Source: an uncultured Lachnospiraceae bacterium
GTDB lineage: Bacteria > Bacillota > Clostridia > Lachnospirales > Lachnospiraceae
Length of the DNA stretch: 31,483 bases
Assembly (NCBI GenBank): GCA_910585905.1
Contig: CAJUID010000020.1
Span: 22,241 to 53,723, forward strand
Direction: 5' to 3'
Shown here: positions 24,028 to 31,340 of the stretch, piece by piece
Numbering within the stretch: position 1 is the stretch's first letter
Layout of the letters: each line of letters begins with the position of its first letter
Notes under the pieces: model-generated
Seen by the model: only the letters and a program-made list of their open reading frames with translations
Told to the model about the DNA's origin: nothing
Databases searched by the model: none
Position numbers and translations under genes: made by a program

Positions 24028-24645
24028 TCACACAAAACCCTGTGCCAATTTGGAGATTGTTTCACACTGAACCTGCATCCTAGAGTAGATTGCCGCCTTT
24101 TGAAGGTTCTCCCCCGCCTTTTCTTCTTTCCATGGACTTTCAGCCAAATCCTTTGCCTTATGTTTTTTCTTCGCCTCCTCCTTTGTCGCTGGAAGCTTTG
24201 CATAAGCGCTACTCTTCTTAAATGTCTCAACTTCTTTTTTAACCATCTCTGCCATATATGCTTGGTCTGGATCATCCTTCGATGCCTTAAGCACTTCCAT
24301 CTGGTCGGAAATCACCTGCTGCGCCTCTTCTTTTGATTTACAATTGCTCAGTTTTGTACGCAACGCCTTTCTGGAATTTTCCACACGCATTGCCGTCCTA
24401 TATAAATCCGGGTTATGAATACGTAAATAGTCCAACTCTTCCGAACTTAGACGTTTTCCTGTCCTTAACTTCTGCATAATCTTCTGCTCATAATTTGCCC
24501 TCTCCGGCTCCTCCATTCCTGCCGTCGGGTCAACCAACGCCTCAATCACTTCTTTCCAGATAGATGCCTGCGTCCGCTTTTGGTTCCGATTCTCCCCCAC
24601 TGCCTTTTCTGCATTTGAAACAGGCTTCACAACAAACTGGTTCAT
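24028..24645 (-). CDS. Unrecognised lysine-rich helical protein behind a sigma-D-type promoter
   Basis: I do not recognise this 205-aa protein. It is hydrophilic, largely predicted helical and very rich in Lys/Glu/Ala, with no signal peptide or membrane segment; conserved-looking blocks are SIWKEVIEALVDPTAGMEEPERANYEQKI (in two parts of charged helix) and KRLSSEELDYLRIHNPDLY. The start is set at 24645 because GGGGAGG lies 9 nt upstream; the ATG at 24654 directly abuts that site. A motility-type promoter (24730-24756) lies about 85 bp upstream, and the next gene encodes a chemoreceptor-domain protein, so a flagellar or chemotaxis-linked role is a reasonable inference. Confidence 0.7.
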   Translation of the reverse strand: MNQFVVKPVSNAEKAVGENRNQKRTQASIWKEVIEALVDPTAGMEEPERANYEQKIMQKLRTGKRLSSEELDYLRIHNPDLYRTAMRVENSRKALRTKLSNCKSKEEAQQVISDQMEVLKASKDDPDQAYMAEMVKKEVETFKKSSAYAKLPATKEEAKKKHKAKDLAESPWKEEKAGENLQKAAIYSRMQVQCETISKLAQGFV

Positions 24646-24677
24646 TCCTGCCATCCTCCCCTCTTAAAACATTCTTT

Positions 24678-24703
24678 TAAATCTAATGTTGGGTCTCCGA
24701 TAA
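24678..24703 (+). promoter_or_regulatory. Plus-strand sigma-D-like motif
   Basis: TAAA (24678-24681), 15 bp, CCGATAA (24697-24703) matches the sigma-D/sigma-28 pattern pointing into the 3' end of the hydrogenase-chemoreceptor gene. If used, it would make antisense RNA. No plus-strand gene follows. Confidence 0.3.
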
Positions 24704-24729
24704 TAACTGTAAAATTCTATCCAGCTAAT

Positions 24730-24756
24730 ATATCGGCTTTTGCAGGAATAACTTTA
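24730..24756 (-). promoter_or_regulatory. Sigma-D (sigma-28/FliA) type promoter
   Basis: On the minus strand TAAA (24756-24753), 16 bp, CCGATAT (24736-24730) is a full match to the Bacillus sigma-D consensus TAAA-N14-16-CCGATAT. It is positioned to drive the lysine-rich unknown gene. Confidence 0.7.
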
Positions 24757-24788
24757 TTCTCGCGGATGCAAACGCTCCAAATACTAAT

Positions 24789-26717
24789 TTAATTCAGTAT
24801 GCTATTTGTCTGTTCAATAACTTCTTGTACGTGTTCTGCGATACGCGACACCGTATTCATAGAATCCTGAATTAACATACTTTTTTCCGATGTCCGCTCT
24901 ACATTTTCAATAGAAAGGTTTACTGCTTCTAAAAGCTCTGCCGTAACCATGCTAAATTTCTGAATAATATCATTTACTTCCTGAATCGCAGCATGAATTT
25001 CCCCATCATTCTCTTTTGCGTTCCCGACGGAAGCCTTAGAGCTATCAGAAAGCTCACGGATACTGGAAGCTACAACAGAAAATCCTCTCCCGGCTTCCCC
25101 TGCTCTCGCAGCCTCAATAGCGGCATTTAGGGAAAGCAGGTTAATCTTGCCGGAAATCTTTTCTACATCCTGTGTCATGATATTATATTGTTCAATACTT
25201 GAATTAATATGCTCCAAAGAATCCGCTATACTCTGGTTTAAGTCCTTCAGATCCCCCATATGTTTCGCCACATTCGACATCTCCATGCTGCTCTCTTTTC
25301 CAGCATCACGGATAATCACAGCTTCTTCTTTTACTTTATCAATATTTTCAGTCAAGCTTCCAAAAATCTCAACCAATTCATTGTTCATATTTAATACTTC
25401 ATCGTTTACAGCAGCAATCTTCTTACGTTCATTATAAATTGATTTCATCATGTACTGGTGACAATTTTCCTTTTCATTGATTCCCTTTGCTAGCGCAATT
25501 GCCATATCACGGCAGGAGCTAAATCCACAAGAATGACAGTCAAAATGCCGCTCCATCTCTGTGTGTTTATCAAGCATCAGATATGCATTTTCGATATCTG
25601 CCTCAGTAATCGCTTTTGCATTGGAAACTGACGGTTTATATGTACGTATAAAATCATTTAGGTTAAGTGTCTTGTCGAATTCCTCAAACTGCTTGTCCAC
25701 ACCCTTTTTTGATGTATTCGCCTTTCTGATTTTTCTGGCATAGCGCTCTACATCATGCATAATATCGCTCATAGCAAAGCAGTTGTAATTTACACCTGTA
25801 GCCGGCCCGCCATTGCAGCCATTCTCACAATTTAAGACATCAAAAACCGTTGGAAGCCATTTCGATTTTTCCCTCTCATAAGTATCCAGATCTTTATACA
25901 ACTTCTCCGTGCCTTCCGATGTGACAATCTCCATCTCAGGCGCATGGATCAAAAGGTTTTTCATTAACCCGCCGGGCCTCGAATAAATCGCACCTTCCAG
26001 TCCCTGATGGGCATCAAACTCAAATTCACTATAAATCTTGACCTTTGGAAGGTCAACATGAGTCTCTGCAAAGAAATCCCGAAGATGCTCCATCGTAACA
26101 TTATAATCAATCAGGCCAGTCTCACGGAACTCATCAATCTTCGCAATACATGGCGAAATCGCTGCAATTTTTCCCTTAAAACCTAGAACTTTGCGCATAT
26201 AAGTTGCCATACAGAGCATAGGGCTGTGTATCGGCGATAAATGCGGCACAAGCGTCGGCTTATGTTTCTCAATATAATTTACTACTGCAGCACAAGGCTG
26301 GGAAATCACTTTCGCGTCTGGATGCTTTTCCAGATAACGCAGATGTGCCCAAGTACAAATATCAGCCCCAAAACTCACATCATAAATTGCTTTTATCCCC
26401 TGGTTGCGGAGCCACTGGAGAACATGACGCCAATTTCCGTCAAAGGAAATCTTAATTGCAGGAGCAGCAATCATTGCAATCTCCTTTCCCGCCTTCAAAT
26501 CGCGCAGAAACTGATCCGTATCATCTATAAAATATCTCGCCTGATGGGAGCAGGCTTTGATACATGCCCCACATTTAATACATCTCTCATCATCAATCTT
26601 AATCCTAAGAGTCCCCGTCTCATCCATATGAGCTATATTTGCATCACCAGCCGGACATACCCTGACACATGCATTACAGCCAACACACTTTTCTTCCTGT
26701 AGTCCAATAATACTCAT
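24789..26717 (-). CDS. Sensory [FeFe]-hydrogenase-like protein fused to chemoreceptor domain
   Basis: This 642-aa soluble protein starts with two [4Fe-4S] motifs (CVGCNACVRVCP 11-22; CIKCGACIKACS 46-57), then a hydrogenase H-cluster domain. L1 reads SQPCAAVV (C142), L2 SPCIAKIDEF (C190), L3 NCENGCNGG (C297, C301). The four H-cluster Cys are kept, but the proton-transfer Cys of TSCCP is replaced (QPC), as in sensory rather than catalytic forms. CHSCGFSSC (394-402) suggests another Fe-S centre. Residues about 430-642 are a methyl-accepting-type coiled coil whose hairpin tip has LNAAIEAARAGEAGRGFSVVA. No membrane segment. It likely couples redox or H2 state to CheA. GGAGGAG precedes ATG 26717. 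Confidence 0.92.
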   Translation of the reverse strand: MSIIGLQEEKCVGCNACVRVCPAGDANIAHMDETGTLRIKIDDERCIKCGACIKACSHQARYFIDDTDQFLRDLKAGKEIAMIAAPAIKISFDGNWRHVLQWLRNQGIKAIYDVSFGADICTWAHLRYLEKHPDAKVISQPCAAVVNYIEKHKPTLVPHLSPIHSPMLCMATYMRKVLGFKGKIAAISPCIAKIDEFRETGLIDYNVTMEHLRDFFAETHVDLPKVKIYSEFEFDAHQGLEGAIYSRPGGLMKNLLIHAPEMEIVTSEGTEKLYKDLDTYEREKSKWLPTVFDVLNCENGCNGGPATGVNYNCFAMSDIMHDVERYARKIRKANTSKKGVDKQFEEFDKTLNLNDFIRTYKPSVSNAKAITEADIENAYLMLDKHTEMERHFDCHSCGFSSCRDMAIALAKGINEKENCHQYMMKSIYNERKKIAAVNDEVLNMNNELVEIFGSLTENIDKVKEEAVIIRDAGKESSMEMSNVAKHMGDLKDLNQSIADSLEHINSSIEQYNIMTQDVEKISGKINLLSLNAAIEAARAGEAGRGFSVVASSIRELSDSSKASVGNAKENDGEIHAAIQEVNDIIQKFSMVTAELLEAVNLSIENVERTSEKSMLIQDSMNTVSRIAEHVQEVIEQTNSILN

Positions 26718-26789
26718 AATACTCCTCCATACCGCATTTGCTTCGATTCCAATCCACTTTTTTCAAATCTCCGTAAAACCTATATCTAT

Positions 26790-26818
26790 ATAGTATAAAA
26801 AAATACATAAAATCACAA
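26790..26818 (-). promoter_or_regulatory. Possible promoter of the hydrogenase-chemoreceptor gene
   Basis: Minus-strand -35 TTGTGA (26813-26818), 17-bp spacer, -10 TACTAT (26790-26795). The match is modest; an overlapping TATACT would give a 15-bp spacer. No sigma-D motif was found here. Confidence 0.45.
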
Positions 26819-26867
26819 GCATTATTTACAGAAAATAAGACATTTTCATTACAATTACATATATGCA

Positions 26868-26924
26868 AAGAACCCATCCGTGCTTAAAATGTATTCTATA
26901 CATTTTTTACACAAATGGGTTCTT
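26868..26924. terminator. Nested hairpins between metallophosphoesterase and hydrogenase genes
   Basis: Perfect 10-bp arms AAGAACCCAT (26868-26877) / ATGGGTTCTT (26915-26924) enclose a second hairpin AAAATGTA / TACATTTT (about 26887-26906) followed by T residues on the plus strand. An imperfect ATGC...CAAATG / CATTTGCAT hairpin (about 26938-26970) lies closer to the phosphoesterase stop. Together they probably end the minus-strand transcript from the phosphoesterase gene. Confidence 0.55.
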
Positions 26925-26980
26925 ACAAGCTGGGACATGCAGCAAATGAACTATCATATCCCATTTGCATATTAGAAATC

Positions 26981-27862
26981 CTAAAGAAAATCTATGCTAA
27001 CCGAGTCGCCTAATACCTCCCGGTTTACATAGACTGTCTGGTCATGCTTTGTTCCCAAAGACCACTTTACAAGTGTAATACGTCTGTTTTCTATTTCGAT
27101 TCCAGTAATTCCGGCAGGATGGACACAACTTCCCGTATTGAAATACGGTGATTCTTCGGAACCGACCATAGGCCGATGTGTATGCCCAGTGATCAGAACC
27201 TTTCCATTATTCTTGGCCCATTGTGTCAAAAGCTTCTCTGTCTTTTCCTTTTTTGTGTTGTTTTTTGCGGCACTGGTAGGGTCAGGCACACCGAGAAGTT
27301 CCAAAGTCCTCCAGAGATAGCGCACCAAAAAACGGTTGACCTTCCAGAACGTGCTGTTCATAATACCTGCCTGATGCCCATGGGTCAGATAAATATCCCT
27401 TTTCCCAAATGAATCACGAAGAATAATACTGGGATAAAAACAGATATCTGGACACAGCGGATTTTCACACAAATGCCTGTCGCAATAATATGTGTCAAAA
27501 AACTTCTTATGAAAAGCTGCATCCTTCTTCACCATATCATGATTCCCATATACCATAAAAAGGCGCTTTTTTCTATAAAATTCTGCCAGCATATCAAAAC
27601 AATGCCTGTGCGTTTCTTTTATCTTATCCATAGAACGGTTTTCCCAAAGCTCATCGCCATCCCCAAGCTCCAGATAAGTGAAATCCCGCCAGTAATAGTA
27701 TTTCAATGCTGCAAGATAAAGAAATTCATTCTTTAAAAAATTATCATTAGCCTTTCCTGTGCCACGGTGACAGTCACTAAAAAGAATATATTTTGATTGA
27801 CAATCCAGAGGAAGGCTTAAGGCATCCTCAAAAGATTTTGACAGACGAACGTCATATCCCAC
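26981..27862 (-). CDS. Calcineurin-like metallophosphoesterase (LpxH-like)
   Basis: This 293-aa protein has the dinuclear metal-binding motifs in order: SDCHRG (D30, H32), GDGDELW (67-73), GNHDM (106-110), LTHGHQ and ITGHTHRP. The GDxxExW pattern and TLELLG insertion resemble UDP-2,3-diacylglucosamine hydrolases, but lipid A synthesis is not expected in a Gram-positive, so the substrate is unknown; a nucleotide or phospholipid diester is possible. The start is GTG 27862, overlapping the DUF4474 gene by 11 bp with GAAGGTG upstream, which indicates translational coupling. Confidence 0.9.
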   Translation of the reverse strand: MGYDVRLSKSFEDALSLPLDCQSKYILFSDCHRGTGKANDNFLKNEFLYLAALKYYYWRDFTYLELGDGDELWENRSMDKIKETHRHCFDMLAEFYRKKRLFMVYGNHDMVKKDAAFHKKFFDTYYCDRHLCENPLCPDICFYPSIILRDSFGKRDIYLTHGHQAGIMNSTFWKVNRFLVRYLWRTLELLGVPDPTSAAKNNTKKEKTEKLLTQWAKNNGKVLITGHTHRPMVGSEESPYFNTGSCVHPAGITGIEIENRRITLVKWSLGTKHDQTVYVNREVLGDSVSIDFL

Positions 27863-28775
27863 GCAGACGCACCTTCTTCTTTCTTCTGTGGAATCTCTGC
27901 CTACGGCTTCTTCTGCACAGGAACATATGGCGGAATGCAGCCGGCAGGAAGAAGTATAAATACAAAATCCGGTCCAGCGTGCAGGTAAAACATCTAGTTA
28001 TCCAAAGAAACAGCTTGCAGAAGAACCTGTTTTTCCACTGCTGCCAACGTATCCTCAAACAACGCCGACATCTCGGCTGCCTTGAATGAGGGCAGCAGAA
28101 TACAAAGCAAACTGTCAGATCACAGATTTCAATATCACACTTCTGGTACCCCATATTTAACAGACTTTCCACGAAACAGATCATCATCTCCGTATTCATA
28201 AAAGTAATGGACACCTGCATCGTAAGATTTTCCGGCTCGCAGTAACTCCCCAGGCAAAATCCAGCATTCCACCAGTGATACCTCGTATTTTCAAATAATT
28301 TCTGCCCTTTGTGGCACAGCTTCATCCCAATCGCAAGCATTTCCTTATCCGAAACGCTCTCAAAAACTGCCTTGTCAAACTGCTCCGGCTTCAATATACC
28401 TGGCGCGCGGTATATCCCAACTTCACAGCCAGTATTGATTCCATATTGCCCTTTCCAAAGCTCAAGGCGGTAAGTGCATTCCCGATAATAAAAGAATATC
28501 GGTTCACAGTCAAATACCATTCCAAAACAGGATGCGGTACGGTCAAACAGCGTCCGGTATCCAAATTTCCTCTGCCACGCATCCACATTTGTCATAATAA
28601 TATCCTGTTTCTCCTCATAACAAAACCCGAATGGCTCCAATATCTCATTTAAGAGACAGACCTTCCGGCAAATATCCATCTGGCAGACTTTGCGGATAAT
28701 ACATCTCTTCCTGAAAAAGCCTATACAGATAAATAAGGCACAAATAAAAAGAAAAATTCCGAATAGTAAATACAT
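27852..28775 (-). CDS. DUF4474-like protein with N-terminal membrane helix
   Basis: This 307-aa protein begins with a transmembrane helix (about 2-21) and has the pattern I associate with DUF4474: LLNEILEPFGFCYEEKQDI, DAWQRKFGYRTLFD and ELWKGQYGINTGCEVGIYRAP. The function of the family is unknown. The last 80 residues are unusually rich in Arg, Cys and Trp (for example QQWKNRFFCKLFLWITR) and could be a membrane-associated basic tail. ATG 28775 follows AAAGGA. It is translationally coupled to the downstream metallophosphoesterase, suggesting a joint function at the membrane. Confidence 0.75.
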   Translation of the reverse strand: MYLLFGIFLFICALFICIGFFRKRCIIRKVCQMDICRKVCLLNEILEPFGFCYEEKQDIIMTNVDAWQRKFGYRTLFDRTASCFGMVFDCEPIFFYYRECTYRLELWKGQYGINTGCEVGIYRAPGILKPEQFDKAVFESVSDKEMLAIGMKLCHKGQKLFENTRYHWWNAGFCLGSYCEPENLTMQVSITFMNTEMMICFVESLLNMGYQKCDIEICDLTVCFVFCCPHSRQPRCRRCLRIRWQQWKNRFFCKLFLWITRCFTCTLDRILYLYFFLPAAFRHMFLCRRSRRQRFHRRKKKVRLRGI

Positions 28776-28840
28776 AATTAATTATCCTTTTTTTGTATTT
28801 ACACTATTCTATGTAGCATCGCTCATTGTGTAACTTCACC

Positions 28841-29395
28841 TTATAAATCTTTTGGCAGGCTGCCTTGATTGCAGGATACCAGCGCCATAATATCAGCCAC
28901 TGCTTCTAAGATTAAAGAAACACCAACAAAAATCCACAAATACTTCGTAGATTGAAACGGATTCATTAAAATAATAATAGCAGATACAACAGACAGAAGT
29001 GCCCCAGCCGCAGCCAGATACCATTTCTCCCTTTTTATGCGGAGCAGGTCAACCGCCCATTGAATCTTTGAAAAGCCCATCATCAATATAATCATTCCAT
29101 ACAAAACTGCCAAGATAGAAAACGACTCAACAAACAACTGGTACTGTACAATGCCAAACAGCCCTGCCGCAGACATAGCAAGCCCCTTTGCAAGCGTTTG
29201 CTTCATAGAAGCCTCCGCCGGTTCCGTTTTAAAATATGATATTATAGCAAGCAGCCCTGATATCAACAAAATAATGCCCAGCGCAACGATAATCCCAGAT
29301 GTAAATACAACCGGGTTGATCAACAGCAAGATGCCCGCCAAAATTTCAAACAGGCACATTACGATTCCTCCAATGTTCCTTTTAATCACTTCCAT
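28841..29395 (-). CDS. HdeD-like membrane protein (DUF308)
   Basis: This 184-aa protein has about six hydrophobic segments in the tandem two-helix repeats of the HdeD/DUF308 family (GGIVMCLFEILAGILLLINP, LAVLYGMIILMMGFSKIQWAVD in part, AAAGALLSVVSAIIILMNP). HdeD is linked to acid resistance in enterobacteria; the role in Firmicutes is unknown. Start 29395 is preferred over ATG 29410 because AAGGAGG lies 7 nt upstream of it. A 15-bp palindrome sits in its upstream region. Confidence 0.88.
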   Translation of the reverse strand: MEVIKRNIGGIVMCLFEILAGILLLINPVVFTSGIIVALGIILLISGLLAIISYFKTEPAEASMKQTLAKGLAMSAAGLFGIVQYQLFVESFSILAVLYGMIILMMGFSKIQWAVDLLRIKREKWYLAAAGALLSVVSAIIILMNPFQSTKYLWIFVGVSLILEAVADIMALVSCNQGSLPKDL

Positions 29396-29432
29396 AGATA
29401 CCTCCTTCATTCATCCTCTATACCTTTAATCT

Positions 29433-29447
29433 ATAACAACTTGTTAT
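29433..29447. promoter_or_regulatory. 15-bp palindrome upstream of the HdeD-like gene
   Basis: ATAACAA-C-TTGTTAT, perfect 7-bp arms around one base, about 38 bp before the start codon; partly extended by flanking ATCTA/TAGAT. It looks like an operator, and no confident -35/-10 pair was seen next to it. Confidence 0.5.
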
Positions 29448-29678
29448 CTAGATTTCCATAAATTTTTGGTATAATACATCTATTTTTTAAATGGCTTGTC
29501 CGCTCTCTTCTGCCCATTCACACAGATTGCTATTTTTATACAAAAATATCTTATCATAAACCAGAAATAAATTCATCCTTAATAAATTCTTTCCAACTGG
29601 GATATAAATTATTTTTACATCGTCACCTTTTCCTTCATCGCCAAATATAATATAAAAACATAACCTCCAGGTGATCTC

Positions 29679-29858
29679 TTGCAAAATAGTTGTTCGAGCC
29701 TTTATATATTATCAACCCTAGCATGTCAGCTCTCTGAATGCCTTGATGAAAAAGAACTTGAAATACTAGCATCCAGCCTTACAACGCTCGGGTATATGAT
29801 TGAATCCCTGCTTGTCAGACAGAAAAAATGCAGTGACAAGTCAAATACCCCGTCTTAA
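29679..29858 (+). CDS. 59-aa small protein, DUF6774-like, TTG start
   Basis: An overlooked small gene: TTG at 29679 lies 4 nt after AGGTGA; the full match to the anti-Shine-Dalgarno is 8 nt, AGGTGATC (29669-29676). The product begins MQNSCSSLYILSTLACQLSE, continues with CLDEKELEILASSLTTLG and ends VRQKKCSDKSNTPS. The spacing of Leu/Ala and the pattern LA..L..ELE.LA..LTTLGY.IESLL.RQ resemble the DUF6774 small-protein family common in Lachnospiraceae; this is from memory. A TATAAT lies at 29646-29651 but without a good -35. Function unknown; no signal peptide or membrane segment. Confidence 0.72.
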   Translation: MQNSCSSLYILSTLACQLSECLDEKELEILASSLTTLGYMIESLLVRQKKCSDKSNTPS

Positions 29859-29885
29859 TCTGCCCAATTGAATACGGCACAAATA

Positions 29886-30083
29886 GCCAAAGGCCGCCCT
29901 TTTTTCCTAAGGAGCTGTTAAGAAATAACTTTTAAATAGTGCGCAGGATTTTTCTTCGAGAGTGCCGCTCAAAAATTAGGCGCATAGCGAGCTATGTAAC
30001 TAATTTTTGAGTGGTGCTATCGGAGGAAAAGAAAAGTAATATTAAAAGTTATTTTTGAACAGTTCCTAAGTGCAGCCTTTGGC
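29886..30083. repeat. Outer 9-bp hairpin arms flanking the MITE-like element
   Basis: GCCAAAGGC (29886-29894) and GCCTTTGGC (30075-30083) are perfect inverted repeats on either side of the element at 29910-30067. With the element removed they would form a terminator-like hairpin with a loop of about 22 nt, followed on the plus strand by CTGATTTTTC. Confidence 0.7.
29910..30067. mobile_element. MITE-like long inverted-repeat element
   Basis: About 158 bp with 26-nt terminal inverted repeats (29910-29935 and 30042-30067; ends AGGAGCTGTT / AACAGTTCCT, few mismatches). Inside, perfect 12-bp arms CTCAAAAATTAG (29968-29979) / CTAATTTTTGAG (30000-30011) and intervening segments rich in G-U-compatible pairs let almost the whole element fold as one long hairpin. 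It has no coding capacity. Non-autonomous transposable element or repetitive hairpin element is the likely nature; no clear target duplication beyond a possible short TA/AA. Confidence 0.7.
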
Positions 30084-30092
30084 CTGATTTTT

Positions 30093-31340
30093 CTAATCCC
30101 TAAAAAAAAGATCCCTTGTATATATTTTTTCTTCAACATCCTCCATCGACACATCATAGCGGTTTGCAATAATGACATCAGACTTTTTCTTAAATTCCTC
30201 CAGATCATTAACAACCCGGCTTCCAAAAAATGTGCTATTATCTTCCAGGCTTGGTTCATAGACAATAACCGTTGCCCCTTTTGCCTTAATCCGTTTCATT
30301 ACCCCCTGGATACTGCTTTGCCTAAAATTATCACTATTGCTCTTCATAGCGAGCCTGTACACGCCAATTACACAAGACTTTTCATCCATAGCACTATAAT
30401 TTCCGTGGCCACAATAATCATAATACCCAGCTTTGCTTAGTACACGGTCCGCAATAAAATCTTTCCTCGTCCTATTGCTCTCTACTATAGCCTGGATTAA
30501 ATTCTCTGGCACATCAGAATAGTTGGCAAGAAGCTGTTTCGTATCCTTTGGCAGGCAATATCCGCCATAACCAAAGCTTGGATTATTGTAATATGTACCA
30601 ATCCGCGGGTCAAGACAGACTCCATCTATTATTTGCTTTGTGTTAAGCCCTTTCATCTCCGCATAGGTATCTAGCTCATTAAAAAAAGACACTCTAAGCG
30701 CAAGATATGTATTGGCAAACAACTTCACTGCCTCTGCCTCAGTAAATCCCATATATAATGTCTCAATATTTTCCTTGACCGCCCCTTCTTTCAGCAGCCC
30801 CGCAAACACATGGGATGCCTCCAGCAGCCTATCATCATTTAAATCTGTTCCTACAATAATGCGCGACGGATATAAATTATCGTATAGAGCCTTTGACTCC
30901 CTTAAAAATTCCGGACAGAATATAATATTCTGATTACCTGTTTTTTCCCTAATACCCAAAGTATAGCCTACTGGAATAGTAGATTTGATTACCAAAATTG
31001 CTTCTGGATTATATCTCATCGCAAGACGAATCACTTCTTCTACCGCAGATGTGTCAAAAAAGTTTTTGCCAGAATCATAATTTGTCGGTGCAGCAATAAT
31101 AATAAAGTCTGCACTCTGGTATGCCTCTTTTGCATCTAGCGTTGCCGTTAAATCTAACTCCCCAGATGCAAGATATCTCTCAATTTCCTCATCACGGATA
31201 GGTGATTTTTTCTGGTTGATCATATCTACCTTCTCTGGCACAATATCTACAGCATATACTTTATGATGTATCGCCAAAAGGGTAGCCATAGAAAGTCCCA
31301 CATATCCTGTCCCTGCTACAGCAATGCAATATCTCTTCAT
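30093..31340 (-). CDS. ugd: UDP-glucose/GDP-mannose dehydrogenase family protein
   Basis: This 415-aa NAD-dependent enzyme probably oxidises UDP-glucose to UDP-glucuronate for surface polysaccharide. It has an N-terminal Rossmann motif GTGYVG (10-15), KSTIPVGYT, FCPEFLRESKALYDNLYPSR, the substrate-site EAVKLFANTYLALRVSFFNEL (K206, N210; shown here in a 21-residue region, 203-223) and the catalytic cysteine in GYGGYCLPKD (C262), then a C-terminal domain with SNSDNFRQSS. Start 31340 follows GGGGGAAAA; the open frame upstream to 31445 has no family similarity. Substrate preference among UDP-sugars is not certain. Upstream DNA to the window end shows no clear gene. Confidence 0.92.
   Translation of the reverse strand: MKRYCIAVAGTGYVGLSMATLLAIHHKVYAVDIVPEKVDMINQKKSPIRDEEIERYLASGELDLTATLDAKEAYQSADFIIIAAPTNYDSGKNFFDTSAVEEVIRLAMRYNPEAILVIKSTIPVGYTLGIREKTGNQNIIFCPEFLRESKALYDNLYPSRIIVGTDLNDDRLLEASHVFAGLLKEGAVKENIETLYMGFTEAEAVKLFANTYLALRVSFFNELDTYAEMKGLNTKQIIDGVCLDPRIGTYYNNPSFGYGGYCLPKDTKQLLANYSDVPENLIQAIVESNRTRKDFIADRVLSKAGYYDYCGHGNYSAMDEKSCVIGVYRLAMKSNSDNFRQSSIQGVMKRIKAKGATVIVYEPSLEDNSTFFGSRVVNDLEEFKKKSDVIIANRYDVSMEDVEEKIYTRDLFFRD

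Noticed and set aside
27889..28090. Possible frameshift in the DUF4474 gene: an alternative frame from about 28085 gives a normal-looking tail (FEDTLAAVEKQVLLQAVSL) instead of the Arg/Cys-rich one
   Set aside because: The annotated frame stays open for 80 codons, ends exactly at the overlap with the next gene's start and contains plausible family-like patterns; comparison with homologues is needed to decide.
29487..29684. 65-aa minus-strand ORF opposite the small plus-strand gene
   Set aside because: It starts with TTG, has no Shine-Dalgarno and overlaps the ribosome binding site of the better-supported plus-strand gene.
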